64,000 nucleotides of DNA. Source: Eutreptiella sp. 'Long Island Sound 2002'. Lineage: Eukaryota; Euglenozoa; Euglenophyceae; Eutreptiales; Eutreptiaceae. Shown here piece by piece: positions 31,143 to 40,762 of the stretch. Each line of letters starts with the position of its first letter. Position 1 is the first letter of the stretch. Below the pieces are notes generated by a model. That model searched no databases and was not told where the DNA came from. It worked only from the letters and a program-made list of their open reading frames with translations. The translations under genes and the position numbers were made by a program. The DNA lies in assembly GCA_964036045.1 (NCBI GenBank), contig OZ038380.1, positions 122,158,899-122,222,898 on the forward strand. The letters are read 5' to 3'.

Positions 31143-34129
31143 TCAGAACATCTTGGTGACCTCGGCGCGCACGGAGGTTGCGCGGTGGTGGACGAGTGTA
31201 CCCACGAGGGCCACCGCTGCTTGCTGGCACCGCGTGGGCACCCGTGTGAGCCCCAGGGTCCGGTCATCCTGCAGGCTGTCCCGCGAGGAGTCGAAGGCGT
31301 ACCGCGCCCTGTCCTTCGCGACCTGGACCCTGATGTGGTCCAGGTGGCGTGCAGTGTCGGAGTCATCGGCGATGAAAGGGGCGACGTACTGCGTCACCCC
31401 CCCGAGGATCGCCAGGATGACGTCCTGCACCACTTTCGGTGGCGCGAGGGTGTTAAGGCACCAGTGGTGCACTGCCGCCAGGCGTAGCCGGTGCTTGCGC
31501 TGCAGGGAGAACTCCCCGTCCGGCTGCAGCTGGAGTCCCAGGTAGGGGACGGAGTCCGCCGCTGGTCCCCAGTACCACGGGTTTTCCAGGTGGTGGCCAT
31601 GGCGCACTTGCGGGGGTTGAGCTCCATGCCCATCATCCCCAGGTACGCGGCCACCGCCTCAACGCCCTCGACGAAGTGCTGCAGCGTGTGGGCCACCACC
31701 AGCAGGTCGTCGATATGGGCCTGGATGAGGCCGTGCTCGGCCCCTCCCGGCGGGCGCAGGCGGTGCCCCTGTGCCCTGAGCAGGGGCTCCAGGAGGAGCG
31801 CGTACAGCAGGGGGCTCTCGGGGTTGCCCTGCCGGACGCCGCGTAGCATGTAGACGGGCTGTGTTAGCCCGTGTGCTGTGACGATGCGCAGCCTGGCGCA
31901 CGTGTGGAGGAAGAGCAGGAGGTCAATGACGTCCGGCGGCACGGAGAGGTGGCGCAGGATGAGGTGGAGGGCGCCGTGTGGGGCGGTGTCGAAGGCCTTG
32001 CGGGCGTCAAAGGAGAAGACGTAGTTGGGCCTTCCCCGCTGGAGCTGCCTCTGCGCCATGAACAGCGGGGGGCCTGTGTTGGAGCCAGGGAGGGCCCCCT
32101 GCTGCCAGTCGCTGACCACCCCGTGCCGTGTGAGCACCTCCGTGATGCGCTGGGTGAGGGGGCCCGTGAGCAGCTTCATGTCCAGCTGGCCCAGGGCTAT
32201 GGGCCTGTAGTCGTCCAGTCTGGCAGAGCCCGGTACCTTGGGGCTGAGCCAGATGTGCGCGTCCCTCCAGTGCATCGGCGGCGGGGCGCCGCGGAGGATG
32301 GCCCGGTAGGAATGGACCAGGTGCCACTGGACGGGTGCCGGGAGGGCCGTGATGAAACGGGCCTCCACGTGGTTAGGACCTGGGGCCTTGCTATCGGCCT
32401 TGTCCAGGGCGGACTTCAGGTCCTGCATGGAGTACTGCTGGACCTGTGTCCAGGCCCCCTCAGGGACCCGGGGGACGTGGCGGCCGAGGACCGCCTGGAA
32501 ACCCAAGAGGTCCACCGGGCGTTTGTCATACAGTTCTCGCCAGATGGCGCGAACTGCGAACATCACGTCGTGGGCCTCCGTGAGGAGCGTTTGGGTGTTG
32601 GGAACCCGCACGTTCCAGAGGCCTGACGGGCCTGGGGCCTCTACCTCTATGGCCCCCCGCACGGCTTTCCACCGCAGGGCGATGTCGGGGGCGTGGCGGC
32701 GCCAGAAGTCCTTGATGGCGCGCTTGCGGTCTGCCGCCAGGAGGGCGCGGAGCTGGCGAATGTCCTCCTCGAGGGCGGCTGCTTGCCTCTCCAGCTCCTC
32801 CTGTAGCTGGCCCTGCGTGGTCGGGCGGAACCCGGGCGACACACCCTGAAGCTCCTCCGTGAGCCTGAGCGCCGCCTCGGACCGGATGCCATGCCTGGCC
32901 GCGTCCGTCTCGTACGCTGTAGGGGCGCGCGCTGCCAGGGTGTCATAGCGGAGGACCGCTGCCTGGAGCTGCTTTCCGCTCTCCGGGAGGTCCCCCTCCG
33001 CCGGGTCCGTTCCCGCCGGAGACGGCTGCCGGCGTCCCACCACGCGCGCCAGGGCGTCATGCGTCGCGTGGAGGTGTTCGAACACCTTGTCCACCGCGGC
33101 CGCGGGCATGGACCCGTAGTCGTGCTGCTCTGCGGGACCCAGCCAGGGCGCCAGGGAGGGTTCATCCTGCGCGGCGGCGACCGCCGCCCACAGGCAGTGT
33201 TGGACGGGCGCGGCCTCGGCGTCGTACGGGAGGAGAAGGCCCTCCGTGTGGCAGTAGGGGGTGGGCATCGCCGCGCGCCCCGCTGCGCTGAGGAGACCAG
33301 GCAGGGCCAGGCGGACCGGGAGGTGGTCCGAGCCGACCACCTGGGGGTGTGCCATGCCGCGGGCCCAGACGCTTTCCCGCAGGGACCACGGCAGGAGGGG
33401 CTCGCTGACCAGGAAGGTGTCCACCCTGTGCTGGGACGGGTGGAGCGTGGGGGTCATGTCCTCCTCGCCGCCTGCCGCGGCCCTTCGGAAGCCGCAGGCC
33501 TCCCAGCCCGCTCGGAAATGCTCCGTGGCCGTTTTGGCGGGGACATCCATGTAGATGTTGGTGTCGCCGGCGATGACCACCGGGTGCCTCCCGCCGAGGC
33601 TGCGTGCCGTGGCATACATTTGTATGTCGGCCCAGAACGCCGCCCGTCCCGCCCACGGGGAGCAGCCTGCTTGCGGCCCGTGGACGTTGATGAGGGTGAG
33701 GCCTCCCCCGTCCGTGCGGATCTCCAGGGCCGCGGCCTTCCCGGGGACAATTTCCGTGAAGCTGAGCACCTCGTGCTCCGCCACGTACTTGCTGCTGACC
33801 GCGGTGAGGAGGCCCCCCCCTCTCGAGGTGGAAGTGGCTCCCGTCTCCGCCAGCCGGCTGCTGAAGTAGGCGGTGTACCCCTTGTCCCGGAGCGCCGCGG
33901 CCACGTGCATCTCCTGCGCCCTGGTGGCGATCCCCGTTTCCTGGAGCATGATGGCAAAGCCCCCCTCCTGGGGCAGCATGCCGGTGATGAGGTGCTCCTT
34001 GTCGGTGCAGGCCGCCGTCCCCCGGCGCCGCCGGAGTGTGTCCCGGAGGGACCGGTCTGGCGGCACGAGGCCGTTGCGCAGGTTCCACGAGAGGAGCCAC
34101 AGGGCGTCGCCCGTCGTGTCCTCCTCGAG
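31143..34129 (-). pseudogene. GLR-1 polyprotein, endonuclease and reverse transcriptase
   Basis: The frame opens at 34,129, directly after ORF1. Endonuclease motifs in order are LLSWNLRNGL, IMLQETG, VIAGDTNIYMD, HRVDTFLV and GSDHLPVRLAL (34,100-33,300). RT motifs are DYRPIALGQLDMK, SFDARKAFDTAPHGAL, GVRQGNPESPLLYALL, HIDDLLVVAH (instead of the usual F/YADD) and MELNPRKCAM (32,230-31,600). A one-base loss in an A4 run at 31,582-31,585 shifts the frame; VPYLGLQLQPDGEF (RT motif E) then continues to TGA 31,145-31,143. In a live element it would nick the target and prime cDNA synthesis there. No ATG lies between the ORF1 stop and the first endonuclease motif. Confidence 0.9.
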
Positions 34130-34133
34130 TCAG

Positions 34134-35078
34134 CTATCCCGCATCGGCAATCGCCGGGTTCGCCGGCGCCGCCAGGGCATCTGGGTGCGCGGCATCCGCT
34201 GAGCCCGTTCCCAGCGGGGCCCACAGGGGGGCCCAGGGGACCGGGGGAGCCAGGGGGGCCAGGGGGGCCAGCCCGGCGGGGATGGACATGGACCCTGGTG
34301 GGGCCGCACCGCCGGCCCCTGGGGCCGCTCCGGATGCCTCCTCAGCTTCATCTGCGTGGTCAGCTGCCTGGGGCGGGGGGCGCCGGGTGTACGGGGCGTG
34401 CCACGGGGATCTCCGTGCTCTCCCCTGCAGGATGTTGGCGGCCGCCTCCTTGTCGTCCGCCGGGGCCGCAGCCTGCACCGCGTGCCACGCCAGGTGTTCC
34501 AGCATTGCCCCGCTGGTGTAGTACTTGTCCGCACACAGGGGGCATTTCGTCGGCTCCGTGGCCCCTCGCGCCGGGGGGAGCGGCACTGACTTCCGAATGG
34601 CGCCCTCCGCCGCTGGTTCGAAGGGCAGGTTGGCCAGCGGCACCGTGTGTGGTGCCAGCGTGCGGCCCGGGGCCGCCGCATCGAGGGCCCGCGTCGCGGG
34701 CGCGGGCCCGAGGCCTCGGATGGCATCGCGCTGCGCGTCTGCTTGCAGCCACGTTTGCCAGTGCGTGGAGCCGATTTGGCGGCCGGGTTTGCCCCTCCAT
34801 CGCAGGTCGTGGAAGGCCTGTAGCCAGTGGTACACCGTGGTCGGGACCGCCAGCTGGAGCTCCAGGTCGGCGGCGTGCGCCGCTGCCGGCCACACTCCCG
34901 GCCTCGCCGCCCGGGCGTTGTCCTTCAGCCTGACCTGGAGCAGGAGGGCGTGGTGTTCACCCTCCCGCAGCGCCTTGATGATCATGCGGGTGCAGTCTGC
35001 CACGCGGATCACGGCTTCGGGCCCCGGCAGGCGTTCGGGGTCGCAGACGACGATGTGCGCGTCCGCCGGGCTGAACAT
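34134..35078 (-). CDS. GLR-1 ORF1 with C2H2 zinc finger
   Basis: 314 residues start at the ATG at 35,078, which follows an in-frame TGA (35,081-35,079) without a gap. A perfect CX2CX12HX3H finger, CPLCADKYYTSGAMLEHLAW plus His, lies at residues about 185-206 (near 34,470-34,530). The C-terminal third is Ala/Pro-rich and disordered. A C2H2 finger near the N-terminus is typical of LINEs that bind a defined DNA target; here it is in a separate ORF upstream of the endonuclease. It ends at TAG 34,136-34,134, immediately before the polyprotein frame. Open sequence in the same frame upstream of the TGA reaches the element's 5' end, so the true ORF1 may be longer. Confidence 0.7.
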   Translation of the reverse strand: MFSPADAHIVVCDPERLPGPEAVIRVADCTRMIIKALREGEHHALLLQVRLKDNARAARPGVWPAAAHAADLELQLAVPTTVYHWLQAFHDLRWRGKPGRQIGSTHWQTWLQADAQRDAIRGLGPAPATRALDAAAPGRTLAPHTVPLANLPFEPAAEGAIRKSVPLPPARGATEPTKCPLCADKYYTSGAMLEHLAWHAVQAAAPADDKEAAANILQGRARRSPWHAPYTRRPPPQAADHADEAEEASGAAPGAGGAAPPGSMSIPAGLAPLAPLAPPVPWAPLWAPLGTGSADAAHPDALAAPANPAIADAG

Positions 35079-35275
35079 TCAGACCACCCACTGTCGGTTC
35101 TGCTGTCCCCGTTGGGCCACCGCCAGGGTAGCTGCTGGGCGGGCGTGCGTGATTGGCCCCGCGTGGAGGTCCGGGACGTCCGTGGCCCTGATGGCGTCTC
35201 CCTGCCACGCGGCCCGTAGATGCTCCTCCTGGTCGGGGCTCCACACCAGTGTGGGGGGGTTGACCCACCCCGGTT
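35079..35275 (-). pseudogene. GLR-1 ORF1 upstream frame, possibly the 5'-truncated start
   Basis: The frame of ORF1 is open from the element's 5' junction to TGA at 35,081-35,079, with plausible coding composition (NPPTLVWSPDQEEHLRAAW). Being open to the very junction suggests that this copy lost its 5' end on insertion. The TGA is followed at once by ATG, so it could equally be a start-stop junction. Confidence 0.45.
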
Positions 35276-35289
35276 CCACGCCGTCATGG
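35276..35289. repeat. Right target-site duplication of GLR-1 copy 1
   Basis: ccacgccgtcatgg is identical to 19,400-19,413. It lies in the NLR-B coding frame. Confidence 0.93.
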
Positions 35290-37139
35290 ATTACTCCCGC
35301 CCCTCTCACTTCCAGCTCGTCCCTGAATTTTTGCGCCCTCAAGAGACCATCCTGGAACCCCGAGCGCCACCGCACAACGCACACGCACTGGGAATCAGCC
35401 AACACGGCCATCTCTTTGCTCTGCAGGCACAACACTACCTAGAGAAGAAGTCTCTCGACGAGTGGGGATGCCACGATGCCGCGGAGGCACTAACCAGGCC
35501 GCCGACCCCCGGCCTACAGCGGGTGTGGCTATATTCCGATGGCTCCTCCGGTGAGTCCGGCCATGCAGCCGCCGCCACGGCCTTTCTACCCGACAGTACA
35601 GCCAGAGTCCTATGCCTATCCTCACCGCATCCCTCTTCTCTGGGTTCAGAGTTCTGGGGGGCGGTAGCAGCCATTCGCTGGATCCACAGGGAACGTTCCC
35701 AATACGAATTATGTTTGTTGATTGACAACGAACAGGTGGTGTCCACCCTCCAGAAATGCCAAGTCTATAGGCCCAGCCCGTTCCAAGACGACACATGGAC
35801 CGTCGCCGTACACAGCGCCCTACTTCTCATCACCAACCCCCTCCACATCATGTGGATTAAAGGTCACGCCAATTTTATTGGCAACGAAATCTGCCACCAT
35901 TTCTCTAAATGGGCAGCTCAGAGCCTGATTTTTACCCCAGACCTCCCCCCCCCCCCCCCCCTGGGTTCAGTGGCGGTACACCACCTGCCTGTCCTCCACA
36001 AGTTTAAGGTGCAGCAATTCCGCCACCTATTGCCGCAGCATTCCCATAACAACATAGCGGTCGGCCCCAGCTTCAGCCTGTACAATAAAGCTTCCTGGTT
36101 TTTGTCCCTGTTTTTCAAACTGGCGTCCGGGTGCTACAATGTGCACGGGTACCAGTGGAGCAACATGCTTCACGACTACCACTGTTCCAGGTGCGGACAG
36201 CACCATCCCTTCGACCCTGTATCCTGCCTGGCCTTCTGCAAAGCGTTAGACCAGCACGTCCAGGCATACGTCTCTTCCTGGGGGCCCCTTTTCAGCCCCA
36301 TTGTCCTGCACTGGTGGCTCTCTGGACCCTCAAAGGCTGACCGCAGGAACTTCATGAGAACTCTGGTACCTAAGTCCCTATGCTCCTGCCTCTCCCAGCC
36401 AATCCTGGGCTCCACTCGCGCCGAGCAAAGGGCCATGCTTGGCCTAGCCCTGGAGGAACGCGTAAAGCACCTGGACAAGGCTGTCCACCAAGCACATGAC
36501 TGGCTGTGTTCGAATCCTCTCCCTCGGGACCCAATGCTTTGGGCGCACCCCTCCGACCCTCTCAACCCGCTCACGGTTTCGCACGGTGCGTTCAGTACCT
36601 CCATCCACATGCCCCCTCGGACCCGCCTCGTATACCAGCACCCCCCCACTCTCCCCAAACACGCCTTAAAAAAAACGTCCAAGCCAGCGTCAGCCAAAGC
36701 ACAACCAGCCACTCGCCGCGCGCCAAAAAACTCCAAACGCCTGTCCAGCCGCGCATCCGCACCACGCCCCCCCCCCCCCCCCCCCTCGGCCCTGCCCCGT
36801 CCTCCTCAGCACTCACGCCCACGGCCACCACAAAAACGCCATCGATCACCACAAACCCATCAGACCACAATCGTTTGGGCGCCCCCGAAGCGCGCCAAGA
36901 CTGCTCTCCCTCTCCCACCCCCACGCTCCAAGGCACGCTACCGTCAAACACGCCTACCTCTCCCCTCTAGGCCCACCGCTACTAGGTGCCCCGGTCTGTC
37001 TGCCCCTGCCCCCCCCCACTCCATTGCCTCCCGAGACATCCGAAATTTTTTCCGCCCATCCAGCGACCTTGTGTCTCCTCCTCTGGACCCCTTCAGCCCT
37101 CTGCCCCTTCTTGAAAAGCCCCCCCCCCTCACAGGGTAA
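35290..37139 (+). CDS. NLR-B ORF2, RNase H and C-terminal zinc finger (5'-truncated, open)
   Basis: This continues the split NLR-B frame with no stop for about 615 codons. RNase H residues are visible: YSDGS (35,531), SEFWGAVAAI (35,649), LLIDNEQV (35,715) and WIKGHANFIGNEICHHFSKW (35,855-35,910). Then come a finger, HCSRCGQHHPFDP...C (36,180-36,240), and a LHWWLSGPSKADRRNFMRTL block matching NLR-A. The last 180 residues are Pro/Ser/Arg-rich with C-run microsatellites. It was once the 3' half of a LINE polyprotein; without endonuclease and RT it is not functional, although its frame is intact. Confidence 0.88.
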
Positions 37140-37263
37140 ATCAGCATTCATCTAACCTTACCATCAGAGCAACCGTGTACATATCTTAATATGTTGTTGT
37201 AAATACTTTCATTTGGGGACTTCAGCCCCAGAACAAGTTGATGCGGTTAAGAACATTCAAAAA
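37140..37263 (+). other. 3' UTR and A-rich end of NLR-B
   Basis: 124 bp lie between the ORF2 stop and the TSD. They are AT-richer than the coding part and end in a short A run that merges with the TSD. Confidence 0.75.
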
Positions 37264-37280
37264 ATCCAAACTCACCGGAT
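37264..37280. repeat. Right target-site duplication of NLR-B
   Basis: atccaaactcaccggat is identical to 19,128-19,144. Confidence 0.93.
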
Positions 37281-37962
37281 CCGGATTCTCCTTATCCGCG
37301 GTCTCATGACATACATCATCTATATACGGACCCGTCCCATACTTACGGGTACAATCCCTAAAACACCAACTCACTAACCTCTGGTATGCCGAGGAGGCCG
37401 TTTTAAGGCACATCGGCAATACCCGCCACTCGTACAACCCCCACGGTGTGACGAAGGCCGTCAGTGGCTGGCCCCCAGGGTGGAGATGCATCTGATGGAA
37501 CCCGTCTTCTAAATCGAAGACGGAGCACAGTGCATTGCCACTCTGACGTGCCACCATGTCCTCGATCACGGGCAGGGGATGTGCATCATCAGAGATGCAG
37601 GTGTTCAGGTACCTATTGTCGATAACCAGACGCCATTCGTTGACGCCTGGTTTCGGGACTATAAATGCCCGCGCACCCGGTTCTGTTTCCGATGTGCTCA
37701 GCATACCTTGGCCATCAAACTTCGGGATCAGCGAACGGAACGCGGCTTCCCTAAGTCCCGCTAACCTAATTGGGCTGCATTTCTGCGGCCTTGAACCGTC
37801 CTTCAGTTGAATCCTATGCATAGAATGCGGACCCCTGATATCGTCAGGAACTTTCTGAACACTAGGAAAAGAGAAAACATCAGCGAACTCCTTCTCCAGC
37901 TGTTGCCTGTACTGCTGACAGAGGGAATCCAGCTTGTCTGCTTCCACAGCACCCCTAACAGA
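37281..37962 (-). pseudogene. Ty3 reverse transcriptase, N-terminal part with YIDD
   Basis: This frame (running 37,947 to the NLR-B junction) carries the Ty3 RT palm: AFIVPKPGVNEWRLVIDNRY, HPLPVIEDM, CSVFDLEDGFHQMHL (catalytic Asp near 37,515), TAFVTPWGLYEWRVLPMCL and YIDDV near 37,312-37,325. All three catalytic Asp are kept. The enzyme is cut by NLR-B just after YIDD and continues at 19,144. Upstream the same frame is interrupted by TGA at 37,965-37,963. Open sequence to 37,222 is read-through into NLR-B and not part of the gene. Confidence 0.9.
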
Positions 37963-38829
37963 TCAGGTGTCCACGGCATGATACCGGAAGCAGTGTGGGT
38001 GCAGCATACGCAAGCGTTTAGCCGTCAGCTGCGCTGACCCATCCGTACCCTCAGGACACTCCCCCGGCTGGACATCATCCCATGCCATGTTGGGTCTATC
38101 AGGACCCCGATCACAGCAAAAAGCATCAAATAACACCACACGTGTGGTCACCCCCTTCTGCTGTGGGTACTGCCAACCCTCGCAATCCCCAAAAATGAGC
38201 ACCTGATGGGGTATGTCCCACCAGTCTACTGCCACCTCTCCCAAGGACTAAAACCACCACTTGCATTTGTCGACTGGGATCAGGGCTACCCCTTTGGCCT
38301 GATCGACCAATATTTTCTGTACCACCGGACCGCACTGGGCCCTTGGTGCTTCTACCCACAGCAGTGAATCCGACCAACACTGTTTCCATACATTAGCCTG
38401 AGGACCCTTTGAAGGAGGCGGGAAAGAGGTCCCCCCCGCCCTAGAAAACAGTTCAGAGATGGACTTCCTATCGTTGGACAACCCTGCCGATGAAAGAATA
38501 TCCTCACGAACAGACGGATGCAACACCGCCCTATGTCTGGGGTAAACATATTTTGCTGTCATGCGAAGTGGTCTCTTGCGGGCAATCAAACGGGCAGCTG
38601 CAGACCTACCCTCGGATGACTCCCTATGTCGAGGAAAACGGGTAGTAAAATAATCATTGCGTACTGAACTGACAGTCAAACCCCTTGGAAAGCAGTGGAT
38701 CAGGGCTTTCAGGAAGAGCTGGACCCACTGTCACAGGCACGTTGGAACTGACAAAGTCACACGGAGAGGCCGTCCAAGCCCCCCATGTGTCTGTGAATAT
38801 ACCCAGCCTGCAGCAAACAAATCAGGAGG
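37963..38829 (-). pseudogene. Ty3 pol segment between protease and RT, with stops
   Basis: The pol frame continues with TAG at 38,250-38,248 and TGA near 38,738 and at 38,832-38,830. Recognisable sequence includes DILSSAGLSNDRKSISELF and a WWDIPHQVLIFGDCEGW block. I do not know a domain here. It is the stretch that links the protease to the RT fingers in Ty3 elements. Confidence 0.6.
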
Positions 38830-40209
38830 TCAGTCAACTTCCGCAGTCACAGAGTTATGTACAGTATCATCGTCAGACTCGGATTCCAAGTCGGAAATAC
38901 CATCAGACTCACAGTCCGATTGGTCAAACTGAGATCGCCGCACAAAGTCAGGAGGCGGCAAAGAGGCAGAAACATTTTCACGGGAAGCGGCAGTGGTCCG
39001 GGAGTTCGCAGATATCGTACACGGGCAGCAGACTCCAGCGTTCAAACAGGAAGGTGACGCTGGTCGAGGAAAATCGGGATGAAAGGGGACTGCCCAGGCA
39101 CCTCGCAGCCGCAACTCAATGCATCGGTCCACACACTGACACTCCCCGTCACACTTACACGAACCCGAAGTAACCATCTTCAACGAATATGTCTCTCTGG
39201 TAATACTTGATTCTCCCGATCTCGGAATGGAACCCCACAGCTCTGTGGAGACGGTATTTCCATATAACGAAAGGAAAGAGCAAACATGGCGCCAGGCAAG
39301 CATACATGCAAACACAAATGGGCTATTATACAAAAATGATGACCCTTGGGTTGTCCTGAGTCGTTCCAAGACCTTGGCAGCTAAATCGCACGGGGAAGCC
39401 CCTGGCCTGGTCAGCGGCAGGACCGTGTCCAGGATACCCTCAAGGTCGTTATCCGTGACTGACTCAAAAGCAGAATGTGTCATGCATGCGCACCGTTGCT
39501 CACCCCCTGTGGTCTGGTCCACAGCTGGCACTGAGACCGCCTCCACGGAGGATACCTGTACTGACTGTGTCTGGCAGTCACGCAGGCAATCTGCAACAGG
39601 GTCTACACACAACCGATATGCTTTTAAAAAGAGGTAGCCTGCCACCAAGCCCCCTTTTACGTCGGCCGTGTACACAAAGGCTCGTTGACACTGAATATGC
39701 TCCACAGACCCTAAATGGTCTTTAACAGGGACAGTAATGTCCATCACCGCACCTGTGGTCCCACCTTTCACAGAGTTACCCTGAATGGAATCTATGTTAA
39801 GTGGGCAAGGCGCTGTAATTAATGTTCCCTCGGGAAAAAAATCAATTGCGGCCAAAGCATAGGCCTCACAACCATCATCAGGTAACAACCTGACCTGACG
39901 ATCGCATCCAATACAGTCCTGAAATCGAATGAGGGCAGGAACTACCAATTCAGTGGCACTGCCCTGCACCTCCTGTGGCTGACGAGCTGTAACCCGCGCC
40001 ACCTTGGTACGACATGATGTCTTGTTTCCCGCACAATCTGGAGATGCTGGGCATGCTGGGACCTCCAAACAGGACGAGCGCACGTTAAACACATGCGACC
40101 CGGCCGGCTCATTTACAGAACGATGCCCCACAGGTGTCATCGGAGTGGGAGAAAGGGCCAGATCAGTTGTCTGTCCCACATGTCGTACACCACAATGAAT
40201 CACTGGCAC
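38830..40209 (-). pseudogene. Ty3 pol N-terminus with aspartic-protease-like domain
   Basis: 459 codons follow the gag stop TAA at 40,224-40,222 in the same frame as the second zinc knuckle. Residues about 98-200 look like a retropepsin: RQVRLLPDDGCEAY (active-site position near 39,879-39,868), LNIDSIQGN, a beta-rich middle, and GGLVAGYLFLKAYRLCVDP in place of the usual ILG-hydrophobic hinge. The active-site triad would be DDG rather than the usual D(S/T)G, which may be decay. The C-terminal part is Cys/Ser-rich with an acidic end (DCESDGISDLESESDDD). The protease would cut Gag and Pol during particle maturation. Confidence 0.65.
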
Positions 40210-40263
40210 CCTCCGACTCTGTTACTTCTTGTCGGAGCCCTTGCCTTTACCCTTGCCCTTGTC

Positions 40264-40761
40264 CTTGCCGTCACCCTGTTGCTGACCCTGACCCGCATTC
40301 TTGGGATCATTCTAAGGCGCAGGCTTGGGATTCGGTTGGGGAGCCGGTTTACCTGGAGTCTCACAATCTGCCCAGAGCTTGGGCTTAGGCTTGCGCTTAT
40401 TCTTTCCAGGCGCGGAGGTGCGATTCTGTGTGGGACACTGTTGAGCTCTATGTTCAGAAAGCCCACACCATCCACAATTCCCTGAATTGATATGGTCAGC
40501 TAGGCTAGACATCAGGGCATCAAAAGCTCTAAACTTCAACTCGGACCAGGCCTCGCATCCTGCTTGTGCGCTTGCTTGCTTGCTTACCTGCTTGTGCCCT
40601 TCTAGCAGGACACTGCAGGGAATCATGGGTCGGGTCACTGGAGCCGCATTTTGTGCACACTCGTTTGGCTGGTGTGGGAACTGCACTGTTTCGCTGGGCC
40701 TGTGTACGAGCTGTAGCTTTCTCTTTAAATGCTTGTTCACGCCAAATCATTCCCAACAGCA
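40264..40761. repeat. Left copy of the 498-bp duplication flanking GLR-1 copy 2
   Basis: This matches 46,757-47,257 along its whole length with about 27 differences by my count (about 94-95% identity). It starts cttgccgtcaccctg exactly where the GLR-1 tail ends in the right copy, and ends where GLR-1 copy 2 begins. It contains the Ty3 gag zinc-knuckle region. Confidence 0.9.
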
Positions 40762-40762
40762 C
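40312..40762 (-). pseudogene. Ty3 gag zinc-knuckle region, left copy
   Basis: Two Cys/His knuckles lie in two frames: CTKCGSSDPTHDSLQC (CX2CX6HX4C, variant, near 40,640) and CGWCGLSEHRAQQC (CX2CX4HX4C, canonical, near 40,450). A (AAGC)4 microsatellite between them at about 40,570-40,590 is a likely site of the shift, and it is the same in the right copy. A basic tail (KGKGKGKGSDKK) precedes TAA 40,224-40,222; TAG lies at 40,314-40,312 in the same frame. Zinc knuckles package the element RNA. Confidence 0.8.

Larger units (their letters stand above)
19414..35275 (-). mobile_element. GLR-1 copy 1: 15.9-kb non-LTR retrotransposon with extra 3' ORFs
   Basis: This is bounded by 14-bp TSDs and reads right to left: a partial frame and ORF1 with a C2H2 finger (35,275-34,134), a polyprotein of about 2,218 codons (34,129-27,474), ORF3 (27,434-26,201), ORF4 (26,201-23,933), and a 4.5-kb 3' UTR ending in stem-loops and a TCAAACC tail at 19,414. 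The polyprotein has apurinic-type endonuclease, RT and RNase H, so it is a LINE, but 15.9 kb is far above the usual 4-8 kb. The 5' end lies inside an open frame, so even this copy may be truncated. A second copy lies at 40,762-46,756 and a diverged relative at about 51.05-57.9 kb. Confidence 0.9.
19145..37263 (+). mobile_element. NLR-B: 5'-truncated LINE in the Ty3 RT gene, itself split by GLR-1
   Basis: The insertion is bounded by the 17-bp TSD. It begins inside the RT C-terminal region (19,150-19,413), is interrupted by GLR-1 copy 1 with a 14-bp TSD, and resumes at 35,290 with RNase H and a zinc finger to the stop at 37,139. About 120 bp of 3' UTR end in a short A run. Its own length is only about 2.24 kb, so it is a typical 5'-truncated LINE copy. 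The encoded protein is homologous to NLR-A throughout. Confidence 0.92.

Noticed and set aside
8167-38832. Nuclear code with TGA as Trp
   Set aside because: TGA is the conserved terminator of GLR-1 ORF3 and ORF4 in both copies, and Trp is written TGG throughout the open NLR-B frame.
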